Shown here piece after piece: positions 44,601 through 53,732 of a stretch of 64,000 nt of DNA. Numbering within the stretch: the first letter of the stretch is position 1; every line of letters begins with the position of its first letter. Source of the stretch: Brevundimonas sp. M20 (GTDB taxonomy: Bacteria > Pseudomonadota > Alphaproteobacteria > Caulobacterales > Caulobacteraceae); contig NZ_CP041243.1 in the NCBI RefSeq assembly GCF_006547065.1, positions 2,371,001-2,435,000 of the forward strand, in the 5' to 3' direction. The notes below the pieces were generated by a model. The model saw only the letters and a list, made by a program, of their open reading frames with translations, was not told where the DNA came from and ran no database searches. The position numbers and the translations under genes are program-made.

Positions 44601-44960
44601 GAGCGAGCGGAGGTTGGCGAACGACAGGCCGCCGTCGTTGAGGTTGGAGCCGGTGGTGTCCGACGGAACCAGCGAGTTCGACAGGGCGGGAATGGTCGCC
44701 AGGTAGTCGATGATGGTCGTCTGGCCGGTGGTCTGCAGCTGCTCGCCGGTGACCTGGATCAGCGGGGTCGGCGAGTTGACCGGGTCACGACGGATACGCG
44801 AACCGGTGACGACGACGTCGTCGATCTGGGTCGCGGACTGGTCCGCCTGGCCCTGAACGCTCACGCCCGGGAGCTGGCTCTGCGCGAAGGCCGGAGCCGC
44901 CAAAGCCATGACCCCGGCCAGGATCGTAGTGCCAAAGAGATACTTGCGCTTGATTAGCAT
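41637..44960 (-). CDS. Large TonB-dependent outer membrane receptor
   Basis: This 1107-residue receptor begins with a signal peptide (KRKYLFGTTILAGVMALAAPAFAQ). A TonB-box-like segment (QIDDVVVTGSRIRR) is followed by a plug domain with LRSLGTGRTLVLVDGRRH and the block IENIEIVTGGASSVYGADAVSGVLNF, then a long beta-barrel ending in aromatic residue F (YRPF). The start at 44960 is where the signal peptide begins; the frame is open further upstream. It is the type seen in many copies in Caulobacterales, with unknown ligand (oligosaccharide or peptide are possibilities). It is unexpected between ftsA and ftsZ. Confidence 0.92.
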   Translation of the reverse strand: MLIKRKYLFGTTILAGVMALAAPAFAQSQLPGVSVQGQADQSATQIDDVVVTGSRIRRDPVNSPTPLIQVTGEQLQTTGQTTIIDYLATIPALSNSLVPSDTTGSNLNDGGLSFANLRSLGTGRTLVLVDGRRHVGAAQGNLAVDVDSIPRLLIENIEIVTGGASSVYGADAVSGVLNFTLRRDFEGLEIDANYGMINQAGQANKRISVLGGINLLDDRLNLYGFAEYEDIDMVESMDIDWLRDSRALVGIDADPTNAPNDGMLDSAVFSGLTTLSRPRWGQTTLANSQQPSPLNDPDVPLASCTALTSANCYSLDPLKTYVYEGTTARLANFGQRIGNVGSNRTLNIGGDGENPSRFGQDSRVPESTSARYQVGANFAITENIGLTAEYKYVEEDTFDISQPTFFDIFLHDGSYAANWTNPIRATSQFDLRLDNAYLPANVRAAIQANTVTNYTANATTPGTPALTQARAWARHSMFGPDRTQDNHREVERYVIGLNGGFDQLAFIKNINWDLSYVNGEARNENVERGVDVQRFALAADAVVDTAGAVNGRPGEIVCRAKLIQATSGDLDDYFRGGLLTDSVEGTRALNECVPLNVFGAGNQSEAALAYVDAAITVSHVNQQEQAIGAISGQLWDFWGAGAIGVAVGAEWRREYTEGVGRSATTGDRLLFLNTGADFLGAEYESEEWFAELSLPLVRDSWLGEYAEVSGSYRAFDYTTAGDGDVYGVNFVYRPIRDITFKASLNTSFRAPNLGENFSPFSQTFANGYVDPCATLNIAAQNTEIRTNRIANCQALLNQYNAANGTALAYDFAGTTATNTDDFNPIYSSGIAGVSGGNANLRPEESESFTFSVALEPRMFPNLQLILDYYEIEITDVIASVSAQTMSNLCVNGPTLDPQTCGLLFRNDPTPGREFYLGAASGDPIGGFIQSSINYAALQTRGLDFTLRYSLDTEEAFGWNLGRFNYSLGGLWLIEQKQFLDPANAASFTELSAGVFYPRVRFTSSLTWVPNDTWSVNWSMDWQTAQNSARIRDQMSNLDSRPYDTYDTGDFARHDFTVRANLRDDLSIRFGVVNAFDAEQPAYLGTTTYSNFDPYGTRFFVGLNYRPF

Positions 44961-45155
44961 GTGTTGGGCCCCAACCGATAAAGGATGCAAGACGCCGCGC
45001 CCCGATTGAAGTCGGGACACTGCTTCGGATTCCACGCTAGCAGCAAAGATGGCCTCCACAAGGGATTGTGGCGGCTTGGCGACCACGGAAGACCCGTGTT
45101 GTTACAATCTGGACACAGTCTCGCCATGCAGGCGAGAAAAACGGGCGAACGGAGG

Positions 45156-45188
45156 CCGGATAACGGCCAAACGCGCGACGTTATCCGG
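45156..45188. promoter_or_regulatory. Perfect 10-bp inverted repeat upstream of TonB receptor
   Basis: CCGGATAACG (45156-45165) and CGTTATCCGG (45179-45188) are perfect complements around 13 nt. It lies between ftsA (stop 45220) and the receptor start (44960), without a T-tract on the minus strand. A regulator binding site is as likely as a terminator. Confidence 0.45.
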
Positions 45189-45219
45189 ATTTAGCCCGCC
45201 AAATGGGGCTTTCAGCGCC

Positions 45220-46560
45220 TTAAAGGTTGTCGCGCAGCCAGCCCGCGGCGCGCGCCACCAAGCCGCCCGTGTGAGCGCGGGGCGCATCCGCTGCGGTAAT
45301 CTGACGCGACATGAGTTTCCGCGCCGACACCGCCTCGCGTGGACCGTAGGCGGCGCGCAGCAATACGCCCGCCGCCGAGCAGAAGGCCGGCCCGGAGGCG
45401 GCGTCCGCGAGGTGAGGCGCGCGCTGGGGCTTGCCGAGTCGCACGGGGCGATCAAACACCCGCACCGCCATTTCGCAGACGCCGTTCAGCTGGCTGGCGC
45501 CGCCGGTCAGCACCAGACCGGCGCCGGGCTCAAGCCCCACGCCCGCGGCGCGCAGCCGGTCGCGCAGAAGTTCCAGCGTCTCCTCGACGCGCGGCGCGAT
45601 GACGGTCTTCAGCATGGCGCGCGGCACCACGACCGGGCTGGCCGACGGGTCCTCGCCGCGCGGCGGGGCCTCCAGCATCTCGCGATCCTCATTGGCCGAG
45701 GCCATGGCCGAGCCGTGCAGGGTCTTGAGTCGCTCGGCGCCCGCGCGCGAGGTCGACAGACCGCGGGCGATGTCCGCCGTGACGTGATCGCCGCCGACAT
45801 TGAGCGATTCGATGTGCAGCAGGCTGCGCCCGCCCCACACCGCCGCCGAGGTGGCGCCGCCGCCCATATCGATGCAGACGCAGCCGAGGTCCATCTCGTC
45901 GTCTTCCAGCGCCGCCAGCGACGACGCCACCGGCGCGGCGACCACGCCCTGCAGATCAAGGTGGGCGAGTTCCAGACAGTGGCTCAGGGCCGTGAAGGCG
46001 CTCTCGGCCATCGACACGACCAGCAGATCGAGCCCCAGCGAGTGACCGCGCATGGAGCGGGGATCACGCACGCCGCGCGCGCCGTCCACCGACCAGGCGA
46101 TCGGCAGCACGTGGATCGGGCGGCGGCTGGGCAGGCGAATCTGGGCCAGCGCCATCGCGATGGCGCGCGCCAGATCGCCGTCGCCGACCGGGTTCTGCCC
46201 CAGCGAGACGCGCGACTGCACCCGGTGGCTGGCCATCTGGCCGATCGCCGTGGTCACGACGACGCCCGCGACGGGCGCGCCGGCGGCCCGCTCGGCGCGT
46301 TCGACGGCGTGGCCGATGGCCTGCGCGGCCTCATCCATGCTGATGATCCCGCCGCCGCGAATGCCGCGCGACTGCACATGGCCCGCGCCCGCGACCCGGA
46401 TTGTCCGGTCCGCGTGGCGCACGCCCTCGGGCTTCATGATGAAGCAGCCGACCTTGGACTGACCCAGATCCAGCGCGGCCACCACGGGCGCGCGGCTCGA
46501 TGCGCCACGACCATCAACAGCCTTGTCCAGACTCCGCCCGGCCATACCCTGCCCTCTCAA
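45220..46560 (-). CDS. ftsA: Cell division protein FtsA
   Basis: This 446-residue actin-like protein anchors FtsZ to the membrane. It has an ATPase phosphate-1-like segment (AALDLGQSKVGCFIM), the phosphate-2 motif CIDMGGGATSAAVW, GLVLTGGASQLNG and a C-terminal amphipathic helix (GGLVARAAGWLRDNL) that would insert in the inner membrane. The start may be 46560 or the internal ATG at 46545. It overlaps ftsQ by 4 nt, indicating coupled translation. Confidence 0.94.
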   Translation of the reverse strand: MRGQGMAGRSLDKAVDGRGASSRAPVVAALDLGQSKVGCFIMKPEGVRHADRTIRVAGAGHVQSRGIRGGGIISMDEAAQAIGHAVERAERAAGAPVAGVVVTTAIGQMASHRVQSRVSLGQNPVGDGDLARAIAMALAQIRLPSRRPIHVLPIAWSVDGARGVRDPRSMRGHSLGLDLLVVSMAESAFTALSHCLELAHLDLQGVVAAPVASSLAALEDDEMDLGCVCIDMGGGATSAAVWGGRSLLHIESLNVGGDHVTADIARGLSTSRAGAERLKTLHGSAMASANEDREMLEAPPRGEDPSASPVVVPRAMLKTVIAPRVEETLELLRDRLRAAGVGLEPGAGLVLTGGASQLNGVCEMAVRVFDRPVRLGKPQRAPHLADAASGPAFCSAAGVLLRAAYGPREAVSARKLMSRQITAADAPRAHTGGLVARAAGWLRDNL

Positions 46561-47450
46561 GCTTTACCGTTGTCGGACGAGGGCCGGACGGCGACCTCTT
46601 CCGGTGTTCTCAGATCAATCCGGGCGAAGCCCAGCTCCAGCAGCCGGCGGCGCTGGTCCATCTCATCCAGCTGGATGAGGGCCGCGTCCTGGTTCAGGGC
46701 GGGCAGCTGGATCAGGCTGCCGTCCTTCAGACGCAGGTCCCAGCGGCGCTCGTCCACGCGCACCAGAGCCTCGACTCGGCTCATCAGACGCGGGCGCTGG
46801 GCGACCAGCGGCAGGATTTCAGCCGCCGCCTGTTCGGCGCCCACGCCCACCACCAGCGGCAGGCCCGGGTAGCGACCGGCGTCGGCGCCCTGGATGACCC
46901 GGCCTTGCCCGTCGATGACCTGATTGCGGCCCGCCACCTGCCAGATCGCCAGCCGGTCGTGTTCCACCACATGTACGATCAGGGTGTTGGGCAGCAGGCG
47001 AACCACCCGCGCCGACTTGACCCAGCCCACGCCCTCGACCCGCTGGCGCACGGCGTCCAGATCAATGGAGGTGATCGGCTGACCGGGCGCCAGTTGCACG
47101 GCCCGCTGGATCGCGACGGTCGCCTCGGCGCTCTCGCCCTCGATGAACACCTTGTCCAGCTTGAAGCCCATGCCGACGGTCAGGCCGTCGATCCCGCGGC
47201 CCACCGAGGCGCCGATCCGGTCAGCCCGCGCACCCGTGGCCAGCACGCCGCCGAGCAGCAGGACGCCCGCCGCGATCGAGATCACCACCGCGCGCGGCGA
47301 CAGGTCCAGACGGCCGATGGCGGCCACCTTTCCGGGGATGGGCGAAGCATTGCGGGGCGCGCGACCGCGCCCTCCGTTCCGGGGCGCCGCGCCGCGTTTT
47401 GCGGTCTGGCCTGAACTCTGTCGCCGACCGCCGCGAACTACCGCGGGCAT
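46557..47450 (-). CDS. ftsQ: Cell division protein FtsQ
   Basis: This 297-residue protein has a basic cytoplasmic tail of about 60 residues, one transmembrane helix ([19 protein letters not shown]), a POTRA-type domain ([23 protein letters not shown], the [29 protein letters not shown] segment) and a C-terminal beta domain. It recruits FtsB/FtsL to the division site. ATG 47450 is preferred, preceded by GGAGG; the frame is open further upstream. It overlaps ddl by 13 nt. Confidence 0.92.
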   Translation of the reverse strand: MPAVVRGGRRQSSGQTAKRGAAPRNGGRGRAPRNASPIPGKVAAIGRLDLSPRAVVISIAAGVLLLGGVLATGARADRIGASVGRGIDGLTVGMGFKLDKVFIEGESAEATVAIQRAVQLAPGQPITSIDLDAVRQRVEGVGWVKSARVVRLLPNTLIVHVVEHDRLAIWQVAGRNQVIDGQGRVIQGADAGRYPGLPLVVGVGAEQAAAEILPLVAQRPRLMSRVEALVRVDERRWDLRLKDGSLIQLPALNQDAALIQLDEMDQRRRLLELGFARIDLRTPEEVAVRPSSDNGKA

Positions 47451-48376
47451 GAGGCGTCCTCCACCATCCACCGGACAAGGTCTTTGTATTCCAACCCGCA
47501 ATAGGCGGCCTGCTCGGGAACGAGGGAGGTCGGCGTCATGCCGGGCTGGGTGTTGACCTCCAACAGGACCAGATCGTCCTTAACATCGTCATAACGGAAG
47601 TCGGATCGGCTAACGCCCCGGCAACCAAGCGCCTTGTGCGCCAGCTCGGCCTCGCGCAGCGCGCGCTCGAAAACGGCGGGCGGCAGGTCGGCCGGAAGCT
47701 TGTGGACAGATCCGCCCGGAGCGTACTTGGCCTCATAGTCATAGAAGCCCTTCACCGGCGTAATGTCGGTCACGGTCAGGGCGCGCGGGCCAGAGGCCTC
47801 GCCGATCACGGTGACGCACAGCTCCTTGCCGGCGATATAGGGCTCGACCATCACCTCCTCGCCATAGGTCCAGTCGGGCGCGCCGACCTCGGTCTGCGGA
47901 CCGTTGGCGCCTTCCGGCACCAGATAGACCCCGACTGACGACCCCTCGGCGTTCGGCTTGATCACATACGGGGGCGGGATGACGTGACGGCTGGCCACCT
48001 CACGCCGGTCGAACAGCCCGCCGCCCGGCACCACCACGCCCGCGGCGCGCAGGACGGACTTGGTCTTGTCCTTGTCCATCGTCAGGGCCGAGGCCAGCAG
48101 ACCGGAGTGGGTATAGGGAATCCGCAGGGTCTCGAGGATGCCCTGCACGCAGCCGTCCTCGCCCCATTCGCCGTGCAGGGCGTTCAGCACCACGTCGGGC
48201 TTCAGCTCGGTCAGCACCTGGGCCAGGTCACGGCCCGCATCCACACGGCTGACCTTGGCCACCTGCCCTTCAAGCGCGTCGGCGCAGCCCTTGCCGGAAC
48301 TCAGCGACACCTCGCGCTCGGACGACAGCCCGCCCATCAGGACGGCGACATGAAGCTCTGCGAGGGGACGGGTCAT
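47438..48376 (-). CDS. ddl: D-alanine-D-alanine ligase
   Basis: This 312-residue ATP-grasp enzyme makes D-Ala-D-Ala for peptidoglycan. It has the N-terminal [49 protein letters not shown], and the metal-binding [22 protein letters not shown] 48376 has GGAG about 8 nt upstream and is preferred to the TTG at 48397. Confidence 0.95.
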   Translation of the reverse strand: MTRPLAELHVAVLMGGLSSEREVSLSSGKGCADALEGQVAKVSRVDAGRDLAQVLTELKPDVVLNALHGEWGEDGCVQGILETLRIPYTHSGLLASALTMDKDKTKSVLRAAGVVVPGGGLFDRREVASRHVIPPPYVIKPNAEGSSVGVYLVPEGANGPQTEVGAPDWTYGEEVMVEPYIAGKELCVTVIGEASGPRALTVTDITPVKGFYDYEAKYAPGGSVHKLPADLPPAVFERALREAELAHKALGCRGVSRSDFRYDDVKDDLVLLEVNTQPGMTPTSLVPEQAAYCGLEYKDLVRWMVEDASCPR

Positions 48377-48467
48377 GATCGGCTCCGGAACGCTCAACGC
48401 ATGACGCGAACGTCCTTAACAGCCTGTCAACTTAACCCACGATCTCGCTGTTCTTCGGGGATGCCCT

Positions 48468-49586
48468 TCAGGAGGCCGTAGGGTCGACCGAATAGATGTA
48501 GACGCCGGTGCACGGGAAGCGGGCCTCGGCCGTGTATTCGACGGGGCGCAAGCCCCCCGGAATCCGGCCCGCGGGAACGATGTCATCGCGCATCGTCATG
48601 TCCGGCATCATCCGTCCCGAGAGGTCGAAGGAGCCGAGATACAGCGCCTCTCCCGCCCGCGCGTCGAAGGCCATCGTTCCTTGGCAGAAGCTCCAGGCCA
48701 TGTCGGTGCGGGCCATTCCCGTCAGACGCCAGCGGCCCGGCGGCAGGCGGTAGGCATAGACACCGACACGTGGCCGTCCGCGCTCGACCGTCCTGTCATT
48801 GAGGGAGGGCGCGAACAGGTTCGAACGTTGATCAATCCACGCCGGAGTGGAGGCATCCGGCCCGAGCCGCTCGAAGACCAGAATATCGGCGCTGAAGCGG
48901 ATATCGCCAGTCATCCGAATGAACACCAGCGCGCTGTCATCCGTGACGCGGATATCCCGCGGTCGCAGCGGGTCCAGCGGCAGGGCGTCGAGCGAGGGGC
49001 GTGGCAGGTCCGGGATCGGCGGCCAGCTGATCAGGCCCCGACTGGCGGTCATCCCGCCTTCCAGACTCAGGGATACGCCCTCGACGAATTCGGCTCCGGA
49101 GAAGCGGTCACTGGCGCCGTTCATGGCGTCATTGGTGAACCAGCGCGTCATCGTCCCGATGGGCCGTTCCGCGCCGACCATCCGGGCCAGCGCCATACGC
49201 AGGCTATCACGTTCACGGAGCAGAGGGAGCAGCGGAGCCGCCTCCGCTTCGCTCAGACTCATGATGGTCCACCGATTGGCGACCATGCAGTTCTCTATAT
49301 TAACCCGACGCCCCGCGCGATTGCGGCGAAGGTCGTAGCCCACGCCCGCGATGCCCAGCGCCGGGTTGATCAGGACAAGGGCGTTGCCGCCGCTGGCCGG
49401 CTGGGCCGTTCTTTGGGCATCGGCGACACACTGGGCCAATTGGGTGTCGTGATCCTCAAGGCTGGCGCCGGCCTTGTGGTAGTAGGCCGCGCCCGGCGTG
49501 GTCCGGGTCATCACGAATTGCGCCGCCGCCGGTTGGGCGACGAGCAGCGCCACGGCGCCGACAACGGCGCTGAACAGGAATTTCAT
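48468..49586 (-). CDS. Exported protein of unknown function in the dcw cluster
   Basis: This 372-residue protein has a signal peptide (MKFLFSAVVGAVALLVAQPAAAQ) and a start preceded by GGAGGGG. I do not recognise a family. Visible features are a predicted periplasmic globular region with four or five cysteines (QLAQCVADAQ, NCMVAN, WSFCQG, RFPCTG), allowing disulfides, a short WTIMSLSEAEAAPLLPLLRERDSLRMALARM helix, and beta-rich sequence with YAYRLPPGRW and GEALYLGSFDL, similar in style to small beta-sandwich domains. It separates murB and ddl. Confidence 0.75.
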   Translation of the reverse strand: MKFLFSAVVGAVALLVAQPAAAQFVMTRTTPGAAYYHKAGASLEDHDTQLAQCVADAQRTAQPASGGNALVLINPALGIAGVGYDLRRNRAGRRVNIENCMVANRWTIMSLSEAEAAPLLPLLRERDSLRMALARMVGAERPIGTMTRWFTNDAMNGASDRFSGAEFVEGVSLSLEGGMTASRGLISWPPIPDLPRPSLDALPLDPLRPRDIRVTDDSALVFIRMTGDIRFSADILVFERLGPDASTPAWIDQRSNLFAPSLNDRTVERGRPRVGVYAYRLPPGRWRLTGMARTDMAWSFCQGTMAFDARAGEALYLGSFDLSGRMMPDMTMRDDIVPAGRIPGGLRPVEYTAEARFPCTGVYIYSVDPTAS

Positions 49587-49644
49587 GGGAGCCCCCTCCG
49601 AGAGTCCCACGGCATAGCTGGCCGCCGTCAGAGGCGCAACGCGT

Positions 49645-50550
49645 TCAGCCCTTGCGGCCGATCCGCTTGATCTCCCAGTCCAGCTGGATGCCCGTCTTCG
49701 CCTTCACGTCGGCGCGGACGGCCTCGCCCAGCCCCTCGATGTCGGCGGCGGTCGCCTCGCCGGGGTTGATCATGAAGTTGGAGTGAAGCTCGCTGAACAT
49801 GGCCCCGCCGCCGTTCACGACGTGCAGCTTGCCGCGCCAGCCCGCCTCATCGACCAGCTTCCACGAGGAATGGCCCTCGGGGTTCTTGAAGGTCGAGCCG
49901 CCGGTCTTCTCGCGGATCGGCTGGGTAGTTTCGCGACGGCTGGTGATCTCGTTGATCTTCGCCGTGACAGTCTCCGGATCGGCGGGCGTCCCGCGATAGA
50001 CCGCCTCGACCCAGATGATCTCGTTCTCGGGCACGACCGAGTGGCGATAGGTGTAGCCGAAGTCGGCCAGCGCATAGTCCACCCGCTCGCCCGCCCGGGT
50101 CAGGCCCCAGGCCGAGACCAGCACGTCCTTCGTCTCCGAGCCGTAGCAACCCGCATTCATGGTCAGGGCGCCGCCGATGGTGCCCGGAATCCCCGCATAG
50201 AACTCCAGCCAGCCGATGCCCGCCTTCGCGGACGCCTTGGCGACCATGCTGTCCAGCGCGCCCGCGCCGGTCGTGATCGTATCGCCCTCGGTCGTGATCT
50301 GGGCCCACGGACGCCCCGCCAGCCGGATCACCACGCCCTCGACCCCGCCGTCACGCACGATGACGTTCGAGCCGACACCCAGCACGGTCACGGGCACAGC
50401 CGGGTCGAGCGCCTTCAGGAAGTCGGCCAGATCCTCGGCGTCCGCCGGGATGAACAGCGCGTCCGCCGCCCCGCCCACCCGGAACCAGGTGTACGGCCCC
50501 AACGGCTCGTTCAGCAGCAGCTTGCCGCGGACTTCGGGGTACTGGCTCAC
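49645..50550 (-). CDS. murB: UDP-N-acetylenolpyruvoylglucosamine reductase
   Basis: This 301-residue FAD enzyme makes UDP-MurNAc. Segments include [28 protein letters not shown] (FAD binding), [20 protein letters not shown] and the catalytic serine region [12 protein letters not shown]. The GTG start at 50550 overlaps the murC stop by 4 nt. The C-terminal [10 protein letters not shown] contains the conserved glutamate that protonates the product. Confidence 0.94.
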   Translation of the reverse strand: MSQYPEVRGKLLLNEPLGPYTWFRVGGAADALFIPADAEDLADFLKALDPAVPVTVLGVGSNVIVRDGGVEGVVIRLAGRPWAQITTEGDTITTGAGALDSMVAKASAKAGIGWLEFYAGIPGTIGGALTMNAGCYGSETKDVLVSAWGLTRAGERVDYALADFGYTYRHSVVPENEIIWVEAVYRGTPADPETVTAKINEITSRRETTQPIREKTGGSTFKNPEGHSSWKLVDEAGWRGKLHVVNGGGAMFSELHSNFMINPGEATAADIEGLGEAVRADVKAKTGIQLDWEIKRIGRKG

Positions 50551-51977
50551 GACAGCGCCTCCAGCTGCGCCGGCAGGGCGTAGGCCCAGCTGGTGATGTC
50601 GCCGGCGCCCAGCAAGACGACCAGATCGCCCGGCTTGGCCTCTTCCTTGATCGCGCGCGGCAGGACGGCGGCGTTCTCGAGGGGCTGGACGTGGCGGTGA
50701 CCGAAGCGACGGATGCCGTCGACCAGCGCATGCTTGTCCACGCCCTCGATGGGGCTTTCGCCCGCCGGATAGACGTCGGCCACGATCACCGCGTCGGCGT
50801 CCGAGAAGCAGGTGGAGAACTCCTCCATCAGGTCGCGCAGGCGGGTGTAGCGGTGCGGCTGGACCACGGCGATGACGCGGCCCTCGGCGACCTGACGGGC
50901 AGCCTTCAGCACGGCGGCGATCTCGACCGGATGGTGGCCGTAGTCGTCGACCACGCGCACGCCGCCCACCACGCCCGTGGTGGTGAAGCGGCGCTTCACC
51001 CCGCCGAACCCCGCCAGACCGGCCTTGATCGCCTCGTCCGACACGTCCAGCTCGCGCGCCACGGCGATGGCGGCCAGGGCGTTGGAGACATTGTGCCAAC
51101 CGGCCATCGGCAGGTGCAGGCCCTCGATGCGGACAGGCTCGTCCAGCATGGCCAGACCCTGCTGCTGGATCACCACGTCGAAGCGGCAACCGTCCGGCCC
51201 CATCTGGCAGTTGTCCGCGCGGACCATGGCCTGCGGATTGACGCCATAGGTGACCAGACGCCGGTTATCGATGGAGGCCACGAGGCGCTGGACCTCGGGG
51301 TGGTCCAGACAGACCGCCGCGAAGCCGTAGAAGGGGATGTTCTCGACGAAGTCCACGAACGCCTTCCGGACGCCGTCGAAGTCGCCGTAGTGATCCAGAT
51401 GCTCGGGGTCGATGTTGGTGACGATGGCCACCGTCGACTTCAGGCGCAGGAAGCTGCCGTCGCTCTCATCGGCCTCGACCACGATCCAGTCGCCGTCGCC
51501 GACCTTGGCGTTGGTGCCGTAGGCGTTGATGATCCCGCCGTTGACCACCGTCGGGTCCAGACCGGCGGCGTCCAGCAGGGCCGCGACCATCGAGGTCGTC
51601 GTCGTCTTGCCGTGCGTGCCGCCCACCGCGATGGAGAACTGCAGCCGCATCAGCTCGGCCAGCATCTCGGCGCGGCGGACCAGCGGGATACGGCGCTCGC
51701 GGGCGGCCATCATCTCGGGGTTCGAGGCTTTCACCGCGGTCGAATAGACCACCGCCGAAACGTCCTCGCCCACATGGGCGGCGTCGTGGCCGATGAAGAT
51801 CTTCGCGCCCAGCTTCTCCAGCCGCTCGATATTGGCCGAGGCCTTGGCGTCCGAGCCCTGCACCGAATAGCCGATCTTGAGCATGATCTCGGCGATGCCG
51901 CTCATGCCGATGCCGCCGATGCCGACGAAGTGGACGGGACCGAGGTCGAACGGAACGGGGCGAAGGCGAGCGATCAT
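50547..51977 (-). CDS. murC: UDP-N-acetylmuramate-L-alanine ligase
   Basis: This 476-residue Mur ligase adds L-Ala to UDP-MurNAc. The N-terminal [17 protein letters not shown] binds the UDP sugar. The ATP P-loop is [16 protein letters not shown], and the central [14 protein letters not shown] and C-terminal [19 protein letters not shown] complete the fold. It is the first gene of the dcw-like run in this window and is not preceded by murG or ftsW, as it often is in proteobacteria. Confidence 0.95.
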   Translation of the reverse strand: MIARLRPVPFDLGPVHFVGIGGIGMSGIAEIMLKIGYSVQGSDAKASANIERLEKLGAKIFIGHDAAHVGEDVSAVVYSTAVKASNPEMMAARERRIPLVRRAEMLAELMRLQFSIAVGGTHGKTTTTSMVAALLDAAGLDPTVVNGGIINAYGTNAKVGDGDWIVVEADESDGSFLRLKSTVAIVTNIDPEHLDHYGDFDGVRKAFVDFVENIPFYGFAAVCLDHPEVQRLVASIDNRRLVTYGVNPQAMVRADNCQMGPDGCRFDVVIQQQGLAMLDEPVRIEGLHLPMAGWHNVSNALAAIAVARELDVSDEAIKAGLAGFGGVKRRFTTTGVVGGVRVVDDYGHHPVEIAAVLKAARQVAEGRVIAVVQPHRYTRLRDLMEEFSTCFSDADAVIVADVYPAGESPIEGVDKHALVDGIRRFGHRHVQPLENAAVLPRAIKEEAKPGDLVVLLGAGDITSWAYALPAQLEALS

Positions 51978-52050
51978 CGAAGCGGGTTAGCAGGGGTTTT
52001 GGCGGAATGCATCACCTTCGGGCAGCGAGCCCGGAAAGTGGCTAGTGGAT

Positions 52051-52134
52051 AGTGATTAGTGGGTGGCAGCGCTACGGCCGGAGACGGTCCTGCACCGACG
52101 GTCGCGGCATCGACCCACTAACCACTAATCACCA
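52051..52134. repeat. Inverted repeat between scpB and murC
   Basis: GTGATTAGTGG in the left arm (from 52051) pairs with CCACTAATCAC in the right arm (52113-52134). A second GTGGGT/ACCCAC pairing and further TAGTGG copies lie in the left flank. The whole 51978-52194 gap holds no gene I can support. Confidence 0.55.
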
Positions 52135-52194
52135 AGCACTTGGCTGCGCCGGCGTCGAACACCCGAGCACCGCCACCGATCCTGCCCTCAGCCC

Positions 52195-52860
52195 TCAGTC
52201 CTCCGACACGAAGTCCTGCGCGAACTCCGGCGAGTCTTCTTCGCCCGGCAGCAGGGGTGTTTCGTCGTCGCCGTCGCCCGAGCGGGTCGGGTCGGGCACC
52301 TCGAAGCCGACGGGGATGGAGAGGTCCAGCAGGCCGGCGGCCTTCATCTCCTGCACGCCCGGCAGGTCGTAGAGGCTGGCGAGGCTGAAGTGCTCCAGGA
52401 ACTTGTCGGCCGTCGCATAGGTGACCGGGCGGCCCGGCGTGCGGCGGCGGCCCTTCAGCTTCACGAACCCCATCTCCAGCAGCAGGTCCAGCGTTCCCTT
52501 GGACAGGGAGACGCCGCGCACGCTCTCGATCTCGGCGCGGGTGCAGGGCTGGTGGTAGGCGATGATGGCGAGGGTCTCGAGCGCGGCCTTGGACAGGCGG
52601 CGCGGCTCCTCGCGCTCCTCGGTCATCATGAAGGACAGGTCGGCGGCGGTGCGGAAGCGCCAGCGGTCGGCCACGCACTCCAGTTCCACGCCCCGGTTCT
52701 GATACCGGTCGCGCAGGGCCGAGATGGCCCCGCCCACATCCGCGCCCTCGGGCAGACGACGCGCGATCTCGGCCGCCGACAGCGGACCGGCGGCGGCGAA
52801 CAGCAGCGCCTCGACGCGGCGTTCGATCTCCAGATCGTCAGGGGCGAATTGAATGCTCAT
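52195..52860 (-). CDS. scpB: Segregation and condensation protein B
   Basis: This 221-residue protein has two winged-helix domains (VEALLFAAAGPLSAAEIARRLPEG and KAALETLAIIAYHQPCTRAEIESVRG, then GRRRTPGRPVTYATADKFLEHF) and an acidic tail. It binds the ScpA kleisin in the SMC complex for chromosome segregation. It follows scpA with a 4-nt gap. Confidence 0.93.
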   Translation of the reverse strand: MSIQFAPDDLEIERRVEALLFAAAGPLSAAEIARRLPEGADVGGAISALRDRYQNRGVELECVADRWRFRTAADLSFMMTEEREEPRRLSKAALETLAIIAYHQPCTRAEIESVRGVSLSKGTLDLLLEMGFVKLKGRRRTPGRPVTYATADKFLEHFSLASLYDLPGVQEMKAAGLLDLSIPVGFEVPDPTRSGDGDDETPLLPGEEDSPEFAQDFVSED

Positions 52861-52864
52861 CAGA

Positions 52865-53692
52865 TCAGTTCGGGGTCAGTTCCAGCGGCAGGCCCCTGCC
52901 CCGGCGCTTGAGGTAGATTTCCGCGAAGGCCTCGGCCTGTTTCACGTCCATGGCTCCCTCCTTCACCAGCTCCAGACTGGCTGAAAGGGTGGACGCCGTA
53001 TAGCTGGCCTGCGACGGCCCTTCCTCGTCATCGTATTTCTCGGGCGCGACCCGGTGGAGCGGGGTCCAGTCCTCCATGCGCGGCAGGATTTCGCGCAGCC
53101 AGTCGCGCGCGGCCTCCAGCTGGAACGCCTCGACCCGCTGGCCGGGATTGTAGCGCCGCAGTTCCTCGCGGCGCCGCTGGGTCACATAGGCGGCCATCAG
53201 CTCGTACAGGCTGGCGTCGATGCGGTCGGACGGAATGATGACGGTGGCTTCCGGATCGCCACGCGTGAAGACGTCGCGCTTCAGCTGGGGCCGCGACTGG
53301 ATCGCCTCCACCGCCCGGCGCATGGCCTCCAGCTTCTGCAGCCGGAAGGCCAGGGCCGCCGCCATTTCCTCGGCCGGGACTTCGTCCGCCTTGCCCTTCT
53401 CGTTGCGGGGCAGCAGCAGGCGCGACTTCAGATAGGCGAGCCAGGACGCCATCACGAGATAGTCCGCCGCGAGGGCGAAGTTCCGGCGGCGCGCCTCGTG
53501 GACGAAGGCCAGATACTGTTCGGCCAGTCGGGTGATGGACAGCTTCAGCAGGTCCACCTTCTGCGTCCGCGCCAGCGCCAGCAGGACGTGCAGCGGCCCT
53601 TCATAGCCCTCCAGATCGACCACGAAGGCGTCGCGGGTGTCGACCTGTTCGGCCGCCGCGAAGTCGAGGTTTGGCTGGAACGCATCGGTCAT
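52865..53692 (-). CDS. scpA: Segregation and condensation protein A (kleisin)
   Basis: This 275-residue kleisin bridges SMC heads. The conserved LEGYEGPLHVLLALARTQKVDLLKLSITRLAEQYLAF and the ADYLVMASWLAYLKSRLLLP region identify it, with a winged-helix C-terminus (KQAEAFAEIYLKRR). The start at 53692 fits the family; the frame is open further upstream. Confidence 0.92.
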   Translation of the reverse strand: MTDAFQPNLDFAAAEQVDTRDAFVVDLEGYEGPLHVLLALARTQKVDLLKLSITRLAEQYLAFVHEARRRNFALAADYLVMASWLAYLKSRLLLPRNEKGKADEVPAEEMAAALAFRLQKLEAMRRAVEAIQSRPQLKRDVFTRGDPEATVIIPSDRIDASLYELMAAYVTQRRREELRRYNPGQRVEAFQLEAARDWLREILPRMEDWTPLHRVAPEKYDDEEGPSQASYTASTLSASLELVKEGAMDVKQAEAFAEIYLKRRGRGLPLELTPN

Positions 53693-53732
53693 GTCTTTGA
53701 CCTGCCGAGCTGCGCGCTGCTTGTGGTCATGG

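Noticed and set aside
41802..44957. 1051-codon plus-strand open frame
   Set aside because: Antisense to the TonB receptor with signal peptide, plug and barrel features; the translation has no recognisable domain.
45156..45188. Inverted repeat as ftsA terminator
   Set aside because: No T-tract follows on the minus strand; kept as an unexplained regulatory element.
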